Part shown: one piece after another, positions 46,043 to 54,875 of the stretch
How the letters are laid out: each line of letters begins with the position of its first letter
Position numbering within the stretch: position 1 is the stretch's first letter
Assembly: GCF_020883535.1 (NCBI RefSeq)
Contig: NZ_CP086654.1
Coordinates: forward strand, 62,001-126,000
From: Staphylococcus ratti
GTDB lineage: Bacteria > Bacillota > Bacilli > Staphylococcales > Staphylococcaceae
DNA: 64,000 nucleotides
Direction of reading: 5' to 3'
Position numbers and translations under genes: made by a program
Notes under the pieces: model-generated
Databases searched by the model: none
Told to the model about the DNA's origin: nothing
Seen by the model: the letters and a program-made list of their open reading frames with translations, nothing else

Positions 46043-47275
46043 TTAAATATCTTCACGATATAACGGTTGGCTCATGCAACGTGGGCCCCCTCGACCGCGA
46101 ACAAGCTCGCCGCCAGGAATTTCAATTACTTTTAAGCCTTTTTCACGTAATAATGTATTAGACACATAGTTTCGGTCATAAGTAACGACCACACCTGGAC
46201 GAATACAAAGCGTGTTAGAGCCATCGTTCCATTGTTCACGAGGGCCATCGATCGTATCACCATTACCAGTAGGGATAAGGTCAATATTATCGACATTAAG
46301 CGCTTCTTCTAATGTTTTTTTGAGTTGGTTAGAATGTGTGATTTTAATGTCATCATCACCGTCACTAGGTTCAATCGTAAATATGTTCATGTTGCCTTCT
46401 GATTTTAAAATGGCTGCATGCATTGTGAATTTATCGTAGTCAATCATTGTAAAGACGGTGTCGAGATGCATAAATGTACGACTTGTTGGAATTTCAATCG
46501 CAATAATTTTTTTGAATGTAGATTGTTCATTGTTAAAAATACTGCGTGCTAAACGTTCAATCGCTTGCGCAGATGTACGTTCTGAAATACCGATAGCTAA
46601 CACTTCTTTAGATAAAACGAGTTCGTCGCCACCTTCAATGTTGAATGGGCTATCACGGTCAATCCAAACTGGAATATCACTATCTTTGAAATCAGGGTGA
46701 TATTTCAAAATATATTGCATGAAAATGGATTCACGGCGGCGTGCACGCCAATACATACGGTTAATCGTAACACCATTTCCAACGGATGCATGTGGATCTC
46801 TCGTGAAATATAAGTTAGGCATTGGGTCGAGATAGAAAGGATATTTGTCATCCATATATTCGACGAGATGTGTTGTTTTTAAGTTGATTTCTTCTTTTCG
46901 CACACCGGCCATAATTTTATCAACTAGGCTTTGGTTATCTAATGTTGAAAACAACGTTTTAATTTCTTCTTCATGACCAAGCACGGTTTTTCGTGACTCT
47001 TTCAAAATGTCATCAATAAATTGTGCTCTGACTTTAGGATCTTCTAAACTTTCCGCTGTTAACTTTTCAAGATACAAGACTTCTACGCCTTCATTTCTTA
47101 ATACTTCAGCAAAGTAGTCATGTTCGCGTTGGGCAACTTTCAAATAAGGAATATCATCAAACAATAAGCCGCCTAAGTAATCTGGAACGAGGTTTTCAAG
47201 TTCTTTGCCCGGACGTTTAAGTAATACGGTTTTTAAACGACCGATTTCACTGTTTACTTTAATCGTGCGTTGCAT
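46043..47275 (-). CDS. arcA: Arginine deiminase ArcA
   Basis: The 410-aa enzyme hydrolyses arginine to citrulline and ammonia. Motifs of the guanidino-group-modifying fold are visible: [12 protein letters not shown], the catalytic His and Glu/Asp in [12 protein letters not shown], and the nucleophile Cys400 in [13 protein letters not shown] near the C terminus. It is the first gene of the arc operon. TAAAGGAGG precedes the ATG. A TATAGT -10 (47308-47313) and a CRP-like dyad at 47335-47350 lie upstream. Ammonia release also protects against acid, relevant on skin. Confidence 0.97.
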   Translation of the reverse strand: MQRTIKVNSEIGRLKTVLLKRPGKELENLVPDYLGGLLFDDIPYLKVAQREHDYFAEVLRNEGVEVLYLEKLTAESLEDPKVRAQFIDDILKESRKTVLGHEEEIKTLFSTLDNQSLVDKIMAGVRKEEINLKTTHLVEYMDDKYPFYLDPMPNLYFTRDPHASVGNGVTINRMYWRARRRESIFMQYILKYHPDFKDSDIPVWIDRDSPFNIEGGDELVLSKEVLAIGISERTSAQAIERLARSIFNNEQSTFKKIIAIEIPTSRTFMHLDTVFTMIDYDKFTMHAAILKSEGNMNIFTIEPSDGDDDIKITHSNQLKKTLEEALNVDNIDLIPTGNGDTIDGPREQWNDGSNTLCIRPGVVVTYDRNYVSNTLLREKGLKVIEIPGGELVRGRGGPRCMSQPLYREDI

Positions 47276-47307
47276 TTTTATTGCCTCCTTTATTTGTTGG
47301 TACTTTT

Positions 47308-47313
47308 ACTATA
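47308..47313 (-). promoter_or_regulatory. Predicted -10 of the arcA promoter
   Basis: TATAGT on the minus strand, 33-38 bp before the arcA ATG. No good -35 is seen at the right distance, as expected for an activator-dependent promoter. Confidence 0.5.
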
Positions 47314-47334
47314 AATCCAATTAAGCGTTTTTAT

Positions 47335-47350
47335 CGTGATTTATTTCACA
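47335..47350 (-). promoter_or_regulatory. CRP-like (ArcR) binding site upstream of arcA
   Basis: CGTGATTTATTTCACA matches TGTGA-N6-TCACA in 9 of 10 defined bases. Its centre lies about 41.5 bp upstream of the start expected from the -10, the class II activator position. Confidence 0.75.
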
Positions 47351-47516
47351 AATAAAAGGAGGAAAATTTCTCGCTTTAAAGATGGTTATATGCAAAAATA
47401 ATTATTTTTTTTCAGTGAAAATACGAATTAATACGTTTTTAAGTGAATAATTTCCGTATATCTTAAAGTGTCAGCGTGTTAAATTTGTCGTTGATACATA
47501 TTTTTGTATGAAAATA

Positions 47517-47975
47517 CTATAGTGGATGGTCGGGGAAAAGTTCATTTACGACAAGACGTGCAATATCATTAGACTGTGTCATAATCATTGTCGTGTCATT
47601 TCCACTTACAGTACCGATAATGTCATGGATTTCTAGCGCATCAATATAAAAATTTACCGTTTGTCCAAATCCAGGAGAAGATTGAATTAATATACAATTG
47701 TTGATGACTGAAATGTGATTAATTTCATGTGCATATAACTTTTTTAGCATTTTGAGATATTTAGCATTGTTTTTATGAATGATTTGATAGTGTGCTGGCA
47801 TATTTTGTGCCGGAAGTTTATGTATGTTGAGCTGCGTAAAATCATTTGAAATGGTTGTTTGGCTAAAGTGAATGCCAAAACGTGCGTCAATAATGTCGAT
47901 CACTTCTTGTTTAGATTTAATGCACTGATGCTTCACGATGTTTTCGATTAACTTTTGTCGTTCCTCGCGTTTCAT
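47517..47975 (-). CDS. argR: ArgR/AhrC-family arginine regulator
   Basis: The start is the ATG at 47975 (152 aa), seven bases after AAAGGAGG; the longer frame from 48020 has none. The N-terminal winged helix (about 1-70: IENIVKHQCIKSKQEVIDII and HFSQTTISNDFTQLNIHK) and the C-terminal oligomerisation and arginine-binding domain (GTVSGNDTTMIM, about 115-126) are both present. It stands upstream of arcA on the same strand with a 240-bp gap, as in S. aureus. It probably induces arc genes when arginine is present, as a second ArgR paralogue besides the biosynthetic repressor. Confidence 0.92.
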   Translation of the reverse strand: MKREERQKLIENIVKHQCIKSKQEVIDIIDARFGIHFSQTTISNDFTQLNIHKLPAQNMPAHYQIIHKNNAKYLKMLKKLYAHEINHISVINNCILIQSSPGFGQTVNFYIDALEIHDIIGTVSGNDTTMIMTQSNDIARLVVNELFPDHPL

Positions 47976-48256
47976 CTTAAGGCCTCCTTTTATAATTATG
48001 ATATATATTTTATATAGCAACTATCACTGATAATTATTAACCTAATTGATTGATTAAATCAAAAAAACTAGGATAAATTCAGACGAAAATAACTGAAAAA
48101 AGTGCTTTAAAGCCTTTAAGAAAAAGGGATTTTACGAAGTTGTGACAAAAAATAAGCAGACAAGTGAAGCGGGTTTTTAAGCAGTGCGCTGTTATTTTGA
48201 ATCTATTTTATGTAATATAACAAGCGTGTTAAAAAGGAGAAAGAGAGGGAAAGCGG

Positions 48257-49429
48257 GTGCGAAGAACTTCACCAAAAGTGACAATTTTATTTTTTATGTT
48301 AGGGACATTTGCGATTGGAATGTCTGAATATGTCGTCATCGGTTTACTTTCACAAATCGCAGGAGATATGAAAGTATCGATTTCTACAGCGGGTTTACTT
48401 GTAAGTGTTTATGCTTTAAGTGTAGCGTTTATCGGTCCAGTCATGCGGATTTTAACGTTACGTTACCGTGCGAGGGTATTACTGCCTATCTTTGTCGGTA
48501 TTTTTATTGCCAGTAATATGTTAGGCATGCTTGCACCTAATTTTTACGTGTTATTGCTTTCGCGTTTATTATCTGCTGCGATGCATGCGCCTTTCTTTGG
48601 GGTGAGCATGAGTGTGGCGACGAACATTGTGCATCCTTCTAAACGGACACAAGCGATTGCATTAGTGCAAACAGGTCTTACGATCGCAATTATGATCGGC
48701 GTACCATTTGGTGCATTTTTAGGAGATTTGGCCAACTGGCGGGTTGTTTTTGGCATTATGGTATTAGTGGCCATCGCAACATTAATAGGGATAATTAAAT
48801 GTACACCGGACGTTGAAATGAGCGCAGAGCCGAACTTGAAAAAAGAATTGAAAGCATTTAAACAACCACAAATCATTATAACGATAGCAATGATCGTATT
48901 CGGCTTTTCTGGTGTGTTTACATCTTATACATTTGTTGAACCGATGCTTAAAGAAATTTCACCATTTGGAACGTTAGGTATTACAATTTGTCTCTTTTCA
49001 TTCGGACTTGGTGGTGTAATTGGCAATGTCGTTTCAGGTAATGTGACAGAAGAAAAATTGACAATAGGTTTATTTATCTCGTTTCTGTTGTTATTTTTAA
49101 CGATTATTTTACTAGTTTACGCGTTACCTATCGGCGCTTTGGCACTAATCATTGTATTTTTATTTGGTTTTGGTACGTTTGGCACGACGCCATTACTCAA
49201 TAGTAAAATTATATTCGGTGCAAGCGACGCACCGCTTTTAGCGAGTACGATGGTAGGATCCATCTTTAATCTTGCCAATTTTATAGGTGCGATGATTGGG
49301 TCAGGGTTGCTCGGCATGGGGTTACCATACGCCCAAATCACTTTAATTTCCGGAAGCATTATTTTAATAGGCATCGTACTGAATATAGGTAATTATTTTT
49401 ACGAAAGTCGTTATCAAATTTATAAATAA
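48257..49429 (+). CDS. MFS exporter (DHA1-type, 12 TM)
   Basis: GTG 48257 follows AGAGAGGGA and starts a 390-aa protein with about 12 hydrophobic segments. The N-terminal half has the DHA1 pattern GTFAIGMSEYVVIGLLSQIAGDMKVS and the motif-A-like region VMRILTLRYRARVLL. Family members include sugar-efflux and drug-efflux transporters (AraJ/YdhP-like). The substrate is unknown. It is a single gene, divergent from argR across a 280-bp AT-rich gap and closed by a strong composite terminator. Confidence 0.87.
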   Translation: MRRTSPKVTILFFMLGTFAIGMSEYVVIGLLSQIAGDMKVSISTAGLLVSVYALSVAFIGPVMRILTLRYRARVLLPIFVGIFIASNMLGMLAPNFYVLLLSRLLSAAMHAPFFGVSMSVATNIVHPSKRTQAIALVQTGLTIAIMIGVPFGAFLGDLANWRVVFGIMVLVAIATLIGIIKCTPDVEMSAEPNLKKELKAFKQPQIIITIAMIVFGFSGVFTSYTFVEPMLKEISPFGTLGITICLFSFGLGGVIGNVVSGNVTEEKLTIGLFISFLLLFLTIILLVYALPIGALALIIVFLFGFGTFGTTPLLNSKIIFGASDAPLLASTMVGSIFNLANFIGAMIGSGLLGMGLPYAQITLISGSIILIGIVLNIGNYFYESRYQIYK

Positions 49430-49433
49430 ACAT

Positions 49434-49496
49434 AAAACGGCACGGAATTGGACGTCGAAATCAATCAGATTTCTGTCTCATTTCCGTGCCGTTTTT
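49434..49496. terminator. Composite terminator built on the dispersed hairpin repeat
   Basis: An outer 14-bp stem AAAACGGCACGGAA/TTCCGTGCCGTTTT encloses GAAATCAATCAGATTTC, a variant of the 5792 and 34347 repeats. A T-run follows. It separates the MFS gene from the minus-strand peptide gene. Confidence 0.85.
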
Positions 49497-49502
49497 TAGC
49501 CT

Positions 49503-49613
49503 TTAATATTCGATATTTGGTGCTTTGTTAACGTGTTGTTGATAACGTTTTAAAGCAACAAATGCGCCGCTAAGGACGCCAACTACGATTGTTAGTGTCA
49601 CTAATGCTTTCAT
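49503..49613 (-). CDS. 36-aa conserved-looking membrane peptide
   Basis: The frame MKALVTLTIVVGVLSGAFVALKRYQQHVN, ending NKAPNIEY, has one N-terminal membrane helix and a basic then polar tail. AAAGGAG stands 10 bases before the ATG at 49613. It directly follows the Mqo-type gene by 16 bp on the same strand, so it may be cotranscribed and could help membrane-bound dehydrogenase function. The family is not one I can name. Confidence 0.65.
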   Translation of the reverse strand: MKALVTLTIVVGVLSGAFVALKRYQQHVNKAPNIEY

Positions 49614-49629
49614 GTCGCAACGACTCCTT

Positions 49630-51123
49630 TTATTCGTAATAGTTTAATTCAAGGTCTTTAGATGTTTGTTTACGTGTTTTACGCATTAACGCAACATCTT
49701 CAATTAATGATTTACCGTATGAAGGAATCATTTTTTGGATTTTAGGTGTCCACTCTGATTTAAGTTCAGGGAAGTTTTTCTCAAGTACTTCTAAAGCTAC
49801 AGATACAGAAGTAGAAGCTCCTGGTGATTCACCTAATAAAGCGATAACAGTGTGGTCTTGAGAGTTAACCACTTCAGTACCGAATTGGATAAATCCTTTA
49901 CCGTAATCTTCGGTATCTTTGATAACTTGAACACGTTTACCAGCAGTGTATAATTCCCAATCTTCGTCACGTGCTTCTGGATAGAATGTACGTAAGTGAT
50001 TCATACAACCTTCTTTTGTCATTAAAATTTGGTCGATTGAATATTTGATTAATGGTAAGTTTTTCGCTGCTGATGCAAGTAAAGTCATAATGTTATATGG
50101 TTTAACAGAGCGGAATAAGTCTAAATTAGAACCATTTTTCAAGAATTTTGGACCTACGCTAGCAAATGGTCCGAATAACAATGTTTTCTCACCGTTGATA
50201 TAACGTGTATCTAAGTGAGGTACTGTCATTGGTGGTGTGCCCGGTGGCTCTTTACCATACACTTTAACGCCGTGTTCTTCAACAACTGCAGGGTTTGTAC
50301 ATGTTAAGAATTGACCCGTAATAGGGAATCCACCTAAGTTTTTACTTTCAGGAATACCTGTTTTTTGAAGTAAAGGAATCGCGCCGCCGCCAGCACCGAT
50401 AAATACGTGATGTGCGATTTCAGTGAATACTTCACCACTGTTGCGGTTACGGATTTTAACTTCCCATTTTTTATCTGCGCGTTGTGAGAAGTTAATCACT
50501 TCATGATTGTACTTCACTTCAGCGTTTTCATGCGCTTCAATGTTTGAAGTCATTTTACGTGTTAACTCACCAAAGTTAACATCTGTACCTTCATCAATTT
50601 TACTTGCCGCCATGATGTCGTTCGCGTCGCGACCTTTCATCATTAATGGCATCCACTTACGCATTACTTCGATATCTTCAGTATATTCGATGTTATCGAA
50701 CATTGGAGAACCTTTCATCGCTTCATAACGATCTTTTAAGAATTTACGGTTGTTAACACCGCGTACGAAGCTGATGTGAGGTAGTGGATTGATAAACTCA
50801 CGTGGGTTTGAAATGTTATTATTTTTAACTAGGTATCCCCAGAATTGTTTTGAAATTTCAAATTCCTCATTGATGTGTTTTGCTTTTTCAATGTCGATTG
50901 AACCATCTGGTTGTAAAACCGTATAGTTCAATTCACAAAGTGCAGCATGACCAGTACCAGCGTTGTGGCGTTCGTTAGAACTTTCAAGACCTGGACGATC
51001 TAAGCGTTCATATAGCTTGATATTCCAGTTCGGTTCAAGTTCTTTAATCATTGAACTAAACGTTGTACTAAGCACCCCAGCACCAACGACAATGATATTT
51101 CTAGGTTCTGACTGATTAGACAT
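49630..51123 (-). CDS. mqo: Malate:quinone or lactate:quinone oxidoreductase (Mqo family)
   Basis: The ATG at 51123 follows AAAGGTGATAA (497 aa). It has an N-terminal FAD-binding IVVGAGVLSTTFSSMI and family blocks NERHNAGTGHAALCELNYT and GAGGGAIPLLQKTGI. Members oxidise L-malate, or in the S. aureus paralogue Lqo L-lactate, and pass electrons to menaquinone at the membrane surface. Sequence alone does not separate the two here. A 36-aa membrane peptide gene follows at once. Confidence 0.9.
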   Translation of the reverse strand: MSNQSEPRNIIVVGAGVLSTTFSSMIKELEPNWNIKLYERLDRPGLESSNERHNAGTGHAALCELNYTVLQPDGSIDIEKAKHINEEFEISKQFWGYLVKNNNISNPREFINPLPHISFVRGVNNRKFLKDRYEAMKGSPMFDNIEYTEDIEVMRKWMPLMMKGRDANDIMAASKIDEGTDVNFGELTRKMTSNIEAHENAEVKYNHEVINFSQRADKKWEVKIRNRNSGEVFTEIAHHVFIGAGGGAIPLLQKTGIPESKNLGGFPITGQFLTCTNPAVVEEHGVKVYGKEPPGTPPMTVPHLDTRYINGEKTLLFGPFASVGPKFLKNGSNLDLFRSVKPYNIMTLLASAAKNLPLIKYSIDQILMTKEGCMNHLRTFYPEARDEDWELYTAGKRVQVIKDTEDYGKGFIQFGTEVVNSQDHTVIALLGESPGASTSVSVALEVLEKNFPELKSEWTPKIQKMIPSYGKSLIEDVALMRKTRKQTSKDLELNYYE

Positions 51124-51282
51124 ATTTATCACCTTTCAAATTTAGTTATAACCATTAGCATAAGCTTATATTAAACGATATGCTTTAATTATATTACATT
51201 TACTTTTATTATGGAATTGTACAGATAAAGAAATTTTAAAATGTATGGCATAAATATGTGACAATTTGTGATTAGTATGGTA

Positions 51283-51795
51283 TTAAATCATGGATTCCAT
51301 TAATTTTTCTTCTTGTTTAATACGCTTGAAGAGAAAGAAAGCATAAGGTAACAGTAATAACCATGAGACTTTAGCGCCTGTAAGTAATAATACACCGATA
51401 AGTTCAGGAACAATATTTAAGAAATAGTTCGGATGCTTTGTAATTTTATATAAACCTGATTTTACAATCGGATGATGCGGTAAAATAAAAATCTTTAGCG
51501 TCCAAATACGGCCAAGTGTACGAATAACGTGAAATAACACTAAGTAACTTAAGATGAGTAAAATAAGACCGAAAATATTCATAAAACTGAGTGTTGTGTG
51601 ATAAATCAACGCTTCAATTGCGGCGCCGACATAAATTAAAATATGTGTCGCTGCGAGACCTTTGGAATTGGCTTGTCCATATTCTTTTGCGCCTTCAACA
51701 ATAAGTGCTTTAGCATTATTAATAGATATGTATAACGTATACAGACGAATTAGGAAAAATGCTGCTAGAAGTGTTACAACCATGATGTTTGTCAT
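51283..51795 (-). CDS. Isoprenylcysteine carboxyl methyltransferase-like membrane protein
   Basis: I choose the Met at 51795 (170 aa, MTNIMVVTLLAAFFLIRLY); a frame from 51873 would be translated through a hairpin and lacks a ribosome binding site. Four to five membrane helices are seen. The C-terminal block HHPIVKSGLYKITKHPNYFLN matches the SAM-binding region of the ICMT/phospholipid methyltransferase family. The substrate in bacteria is unclear. A terminator-like hairpin with an alternative pairing lies just before the ATG and may control it. Confidence 0.8.
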   Translation of the reverse strand: MTNIMVVTLLAAFFLIRLYTLYISINNAKALIVEGAKEYGQANSKGLAATHILIYVGAAIEALIYHTTLSFMNIFGLILLILSYLVLFHVIRTLGRIWTLKIFILPHHPIVKSGLYKITKHPNYFLNIVPELIGVLLLTGAKVSWLLLLPYAFFLFKRIKQEEKLMESMI

Positions 51796-51812
51796 CTCTT
51801 TCTTTTTAGAAT

Positions 51813-51875
51813 AAAAAAATGCAACCCAACGTGATAATGGTGAGAGATCTAGGTTGCCATCTACAGGTATCACGT
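51813..51875 (-). promoter_or_regulatory. Possible transcription attenuator before the ICMT-like gene
   Basis: Reading the minus strand, GCAACCT (51857-51851) pairs with GGGTTGC (51827-51821), followed by seven T, a terminator ending 18 bp before the ATG. ACGTGATA (51875-51868) pairs exactly with TATCACGT (51836-51829), crossing the first stem. The two pairings are mutually exclusive or form a pseudoknot. Confidence 0.5.
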
Positions 51876-51931
51876 CGGTATCGCATTATGTTTATATTTT
51901 AATTTGAAATTATTCATAAAACCATTAAATC

Positions 51932-51960
51932 TAACTTAAATGTACCTTTAATTTAAGTTA
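51932..51960. promoter_or_regulatory. Inverted repeat upstream of the ICMT-like gene
   Basis: TAACTTAAAT (51932-51941) and ATTTAAGTTA (51951-51960) are perfect 10-bp arms with a 9-nt spacer, a possible operator. Confidence 0.45.
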
Positions 51961-52091
51961 ATAGATTGAGAAAAAGAAGAGCGCTTAAGCATCGACATCA
52001 TAAGTTGATAGTAGATAGATACGATTTTAATATAACTGCTCCATACTAAACGCAAAGTGTAATGAAAATAATAGTGAAGGTGCACGTTGAT

Positions 52092-52182
52092 ATGCTATTA
52101 TATGAAAAAATTGAAGAAATTTCTTCAAGGAATTACAACGGTTAAATGAAGTCGCGCTTGAGCTAGCACAGAAGGAGTAAAA
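52092..52182 (+). pseudogene. Possible decayed small gene
   Basis: MLLYEKIEEI is followed one frame over by FFKELQRLNEVALELAQKE and a stop. The two pieces join into one charged helical peptide if one base is changed near 52122. I cannot assign a family. Confidence 0.3.
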
Positions 52183-52214
52183 TAAAATTCAAATCATATT
52201 TCCAGGAGGTTTTT

Positions 52215-52493
52215 ATGTTTTTAAAAGAGAGAAATGGCTACGAACAATATGCTAAAGTGTCTAAAATCATGATGGCTATATCCATGAGCTTAATACTTTT
52301 GGCTTTAGTTTTAAAATTACTATTTGCATGGACAATTTCAAGTTATATTATTTACGGTCTATTTTCAATATTTATATTAAGTTTAATTATTGATGCGATT
52401 CCTGATTTTTTGAGAAAAAATGTTACAGCTGCCGTTTTTGATGTGATTTTTATAGGCGTAATGATTTGGATACTTTTTTACGCTAATTTTTAA
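52215..52493 (+). CDS. Small three-helix membrane protein
   Basis: The 92-aa product follows CCAGGAGG, a strong ribosome binding site, at ATG 52215. Three hydrophobic segments (about residues 18-38, 43-62 and 72-90) are separated by short polar turns. I do not recognise a family. It stands alone between the ICMT-like gene and an IS200-type element, and a strong terminator follows about 100 bp later. Confidence 0.72.
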   Translation: MFLKERNGYEQYAKVSKIMMAISMSLILLALVLKLLFAWTISSYIIYGLFSIFILSLIIDAIPDFLRKNVTAAVFDVIFIGVMIWILFYANF

Positions 52494-52597
52494 GTGAGTA
52501 ACTTGTGATTTCAAATGATTTGAATTTATAAAGCATCCTTAAATGGTCACGTTTAAGTACGCTATTGGGTTAATAAAGGGACGGGATTACAATGAAT

Positions 52598-52647
52598 AAG
52601 ACTTTGAAGAGGGACTTAAGCTAGCCCTAATTCAAAGTCTTTTTTTG
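52598..52647 (+). terminator. Terminator before the IS200-type element
   Basis: AAGACTTTGAA (52598-52608) pairs with TTCAAAGTCTT (52631-52641), with an inner GAGGG/CCCT match, followed by T7. Confidence 0.85.
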
Positions 52648-52654
52648 TATTAAA

Positions 52655-53275
52655 TGTAAACCATACGCTATGCGTGTGGTTCAGGAAAGATTTCACCGTT
52701 GTATTAAAACAGGCACCTCAACATGCTAGAATAATATTTGGTCAGCCAACCAATACTAGCTACACGAGGAGATGCCTAAATGTCTAAAGACACAAACAGT
52801 TTAGCACATACAAAGTGGAATTGTAAGTATCACATAGTTTTCGCACCTAAATATAGAAGACAAATTATATACGGAAAAATAAAAAGGGATATCGGCATAA
52901 TTTTGAGACAGCTTTGTGAAAGAAAAGGTGTTGAAATTATAGAGGCCGAAGCATGTAAAGATCATATTCATATGTTGGTAAGTATACCGCCCAAAATAAG
53001 TGTTTCCCAATTTGTAGGTTATTTAAAGGGGAAAAGCAGTCTAATGATTTTTGATAGCCATGCTCATTTGAAATACAAGTATGGGAATAGAAAGTTTTGG
53101 TGTAAGGGTTTTTATGTAGACACGGTCGGAAGAAAAAAAGTAGAGAAAAAAATAGAACCCTTTTAAGGGTTACTGAGAAAGTAGTACAGTTGGCTTCAGT
53201 GCCCTTATAAGGGCTGGTTAGTAACAGAGGCTTTCAACCGCAGAACAAACCACCCGTTTTACGGATGGTTATGAT
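52655..53275 (+). mobile_element. IS200-type insertion sequence (IS200/IS605 family)
   Basis: The left-end hairpin is AACCATACGC-TAT-GCGTGTGGTT (52659-52681). The right-end hairpin pairs AACCACCCGT with ACGGATGGTT (53248-53270). Between them is a single tnpA. Subterminal foldbacks without inverted termini are the family hallmark; the ends are processed as single strands by the HUH transposase. Exact cleavage positions cannot be fixed here. There is no tnpB. Confidence 0.85.
52780..53166 (+). CDS. tnpA: IS200 transposase TnpA, C-terminally shortened
   Basis: This Y1-HUH transposase starts MSKDTNSLAHTKWNCKYHIVF behind ACGAGGAG. The metal-binding HUH pair is His62 and His64 (HIHMLV) and the catalytic Tyr112 lies in FYVDTVGR. 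The frame ends at 128 aa with KKVEKKIEPF, whereas relatives run to about 150 aa. The C-terminal helix after the tyrosine is thus replaced or deleted. Since that helix helps position the active site and dimer, the element may be inactive. The 3' flank to the right-end hairpin is intact. Confidence 0.85.
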   Translation: MSKDTNSLAHTKWNCKYHIVFAPKYRRQIIYGKIKRDIGIILRQLCERKGVEIIEAEACKDHIHMLVSIPPKISVSQFVGYLKGKSSLMIFDSHAHLKYKYGNRKFWCKGFYVDTVGRKKVEKKIEPF

Positions 53276-53500
53276 TGACAAAAAATAGAATAAGTGATGG
53301 CATTTTAACTATTGATTGGAATGGATTTATTGATAAATTAAAAAAATAAAAATTGAATTACCAGTTGTGACTTGGTTTGTTTTTAGTATAATGAATCTAA
53401 ATTACAAAATAAAATTTACTATCTATAAAATATTTATAATTCAATATTGAAGTCATCTATACTTTGGTTTAATATTATGAAAACAATAAGGGGGTTAATT

Positions 53501-54028
53501 ATGATTAAACGAACAGATGAACATATTTTTACTTGGATTGGTGTAGGTATACAAAGCGCCATATTTTTTTGCATGTGTTTCTTCATGTTATTAGTAGGAT
53601 GGAACCCGTTAAACTTCCCAGAGAATTTAAGCTTATATAATTCTGATAGATGGACGAGTGGCGTCGATCTAATCCAGTTTATATTGGGCTATTGTGTATT
53701 ATTAAAGCTCATTGTAGTTCCTTTAGCAATTGTAGGTGGAATATTGATTAATGAGAAGGCAAAATTAGCAGGAATTTTATTGATTATTGCAGGTGTTTTT
53801 AGTTTAGGTAGCGCTATAATTAGTATTATATTGACTTTTGTAGGTGCGCTTAGTTTAGGTCTCCCTATAAGTAGCATTTTATGGATTACTGCAGGTGTCA
53901 TGTTGTTAGTGAAGAAGCCAAAAACTTCAGTAGAAAATCCTCAATATCATCGTAATCATGAGGGAAGAAACGATACTATTGAACAATCTCATGATGTAGA
54001 AAATCACAATCCGCAACGCCCTATATAA
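53501..54028 (+). CDS. DUF4064 membrane protein, copy 1
   Basis: The start is the ATG at 53501, behind AAGGGGG (175 aa). It begins MIKRTDEHIFTWIGVGIQS and has four hydrophobic segments, including AKLAGILLIIAGVFSLGSA. A hydrophilic His/Asn-rich tail ends NHNPQRPI. This is the DUF4064 pattern of staphylococcal membrane proteins, whose function is unknown. The next gene is a paralogue with a matching upstream region, so the pair is a recent tandem duplication. Confidence 0.82.
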   Translation: MIKRTDEHIFTWIGVGIQSAIFFCMCFFMLLVGWNPLNFPENLSLYNSDRWTSGVDLIQFILGYCVLLKLIVVPLAIVGGILINEKAKLAGILLIIAGVFSLGSAIISIILTFVGALSLGLPISSILWITAGVMLLVKKPKTSVENPQYHRNHEGRNDTIEQSHDVENHNPQRPI

Positions 54029-54194
54029 ATATTAATCTAGTGTAGAATCAAGGGTTTTATCTGTACATTCTTATTTTTTACACCAAATCATAAATGAGAA
54101 ATAAAGTTTATTATCTAGAAAATATTTATAATTCTGTATTGAAGTCGGCTTTAATTTCATTTAACATTATAGAAAACAACAAGGAGTTTTAATT

Positions 54195-54758
54195 ATGATT
54201 AAAAGAACAGGTGAACATGTTTTAACATGGATTGGTGTAGGATTACAAACTATCGGAGTGCTCTTTTTTACTTTCTTTGCTTTTGTTATAGGAGCGAATC
54301 CTGAAGAAATACAAGAGGAGATGGTCGCAGATGGATCATATACATATGAAGAAGCGGAAGGCGTTATAGCGGTATTTCGATTTATCTTCGGCTTTGGTAT
54401 CTTCTTAGGGGTTATTTTATTGGTTGTAGCAATTGTAGCGGGAATATTAATTAGTAAGAAAGCAAAATTAGCAGGGATTTTATTGCTTGTAGCAGGTATT
54501 CTTAGTTTATTTGTCTCTTTTGCTAGTATTTTGTGGATCATTGCAGGTATTATGTTGTTAGTGAGAAAACCAAAAACTTCAGCAGAAAATCATCAATATT
54601 ACCATAACTATGAGGAAAGAAACACTACTACTGAATACCCTCATAATGTGGAAAACCATAATCCGCAACGTCATGAACACAATCAAAATCAACATTTTGA
54701 AACGCAAGAAGAAGCGCAACGCTCAAAAGAAATTCAAAAAGACCCATACAAATATTAA
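54195..54758 (+). CDS. DUF4064 membrane protein, copy 2
   Basis: The 187-aa product starts MIKRTGEHVLTWIGVGLQT after AAGGAG. It shares AKLAGILLLVAGILSLF, RKPKTSAENHQYYHN and NVENHNPQR with copy 1. It differs in the first extracellular loop (an acidic EEIQEEMVADGSYTYEEAEG) and has a longer Gln/His/Glu-rich tail. About 100 bp before each gene are clearly similar in sequence, so each copy seems to have its own promoter. A perfect 10-bp-stem terminator follows. Confidence 0.82.
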   Translation: MIKRTGEHVLTWIGVGLQTIGVLFFTFFAFVIGANPEEIQEEMVADGSYTYEEAEGVIAVFRFIFGFGIFLGVILLVVAIVAGILISKKAKLAGILLLVAGILSLFVSFASILWIIAGIMLLVRKPKTSAENHQYYHNYEERNTTTEYPHNVENHNPQRHEHNQNQHFETQEEAQRSKEIQKDPYKY

Positions 54759-54767
54759 TCTATTAAC

Positions 54768-54802
54768 GAAGCAAGGATAGCACATGTCCTTGCTTCTTTT
54801 TT
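54768..54802 (+). terminator. Terminator after the DUF4064 pair
   Basis: GAAGCAAGGA (54768-54777) and TCCTTGCTTC (54787-54796) form a perfect 10-bp stem with a 9-nt loop and T6. Confidence 0.88.
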
Positions 54803-54875
54803 AAGCATTTTTTCTATAAATAAGTGATAAATGCGATAAACTAATATTGAGGATTTAAAAATGGGAGGTTACACG

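Noticed and set aside
47380-47500. ARG boxes before arcA (GTGAATAATTTCCGTATA and AATTAATACG)
   Set aside because: Only partial resemblance to the consensus I recall; binding by ArgR is plausible but not shown by these bases.
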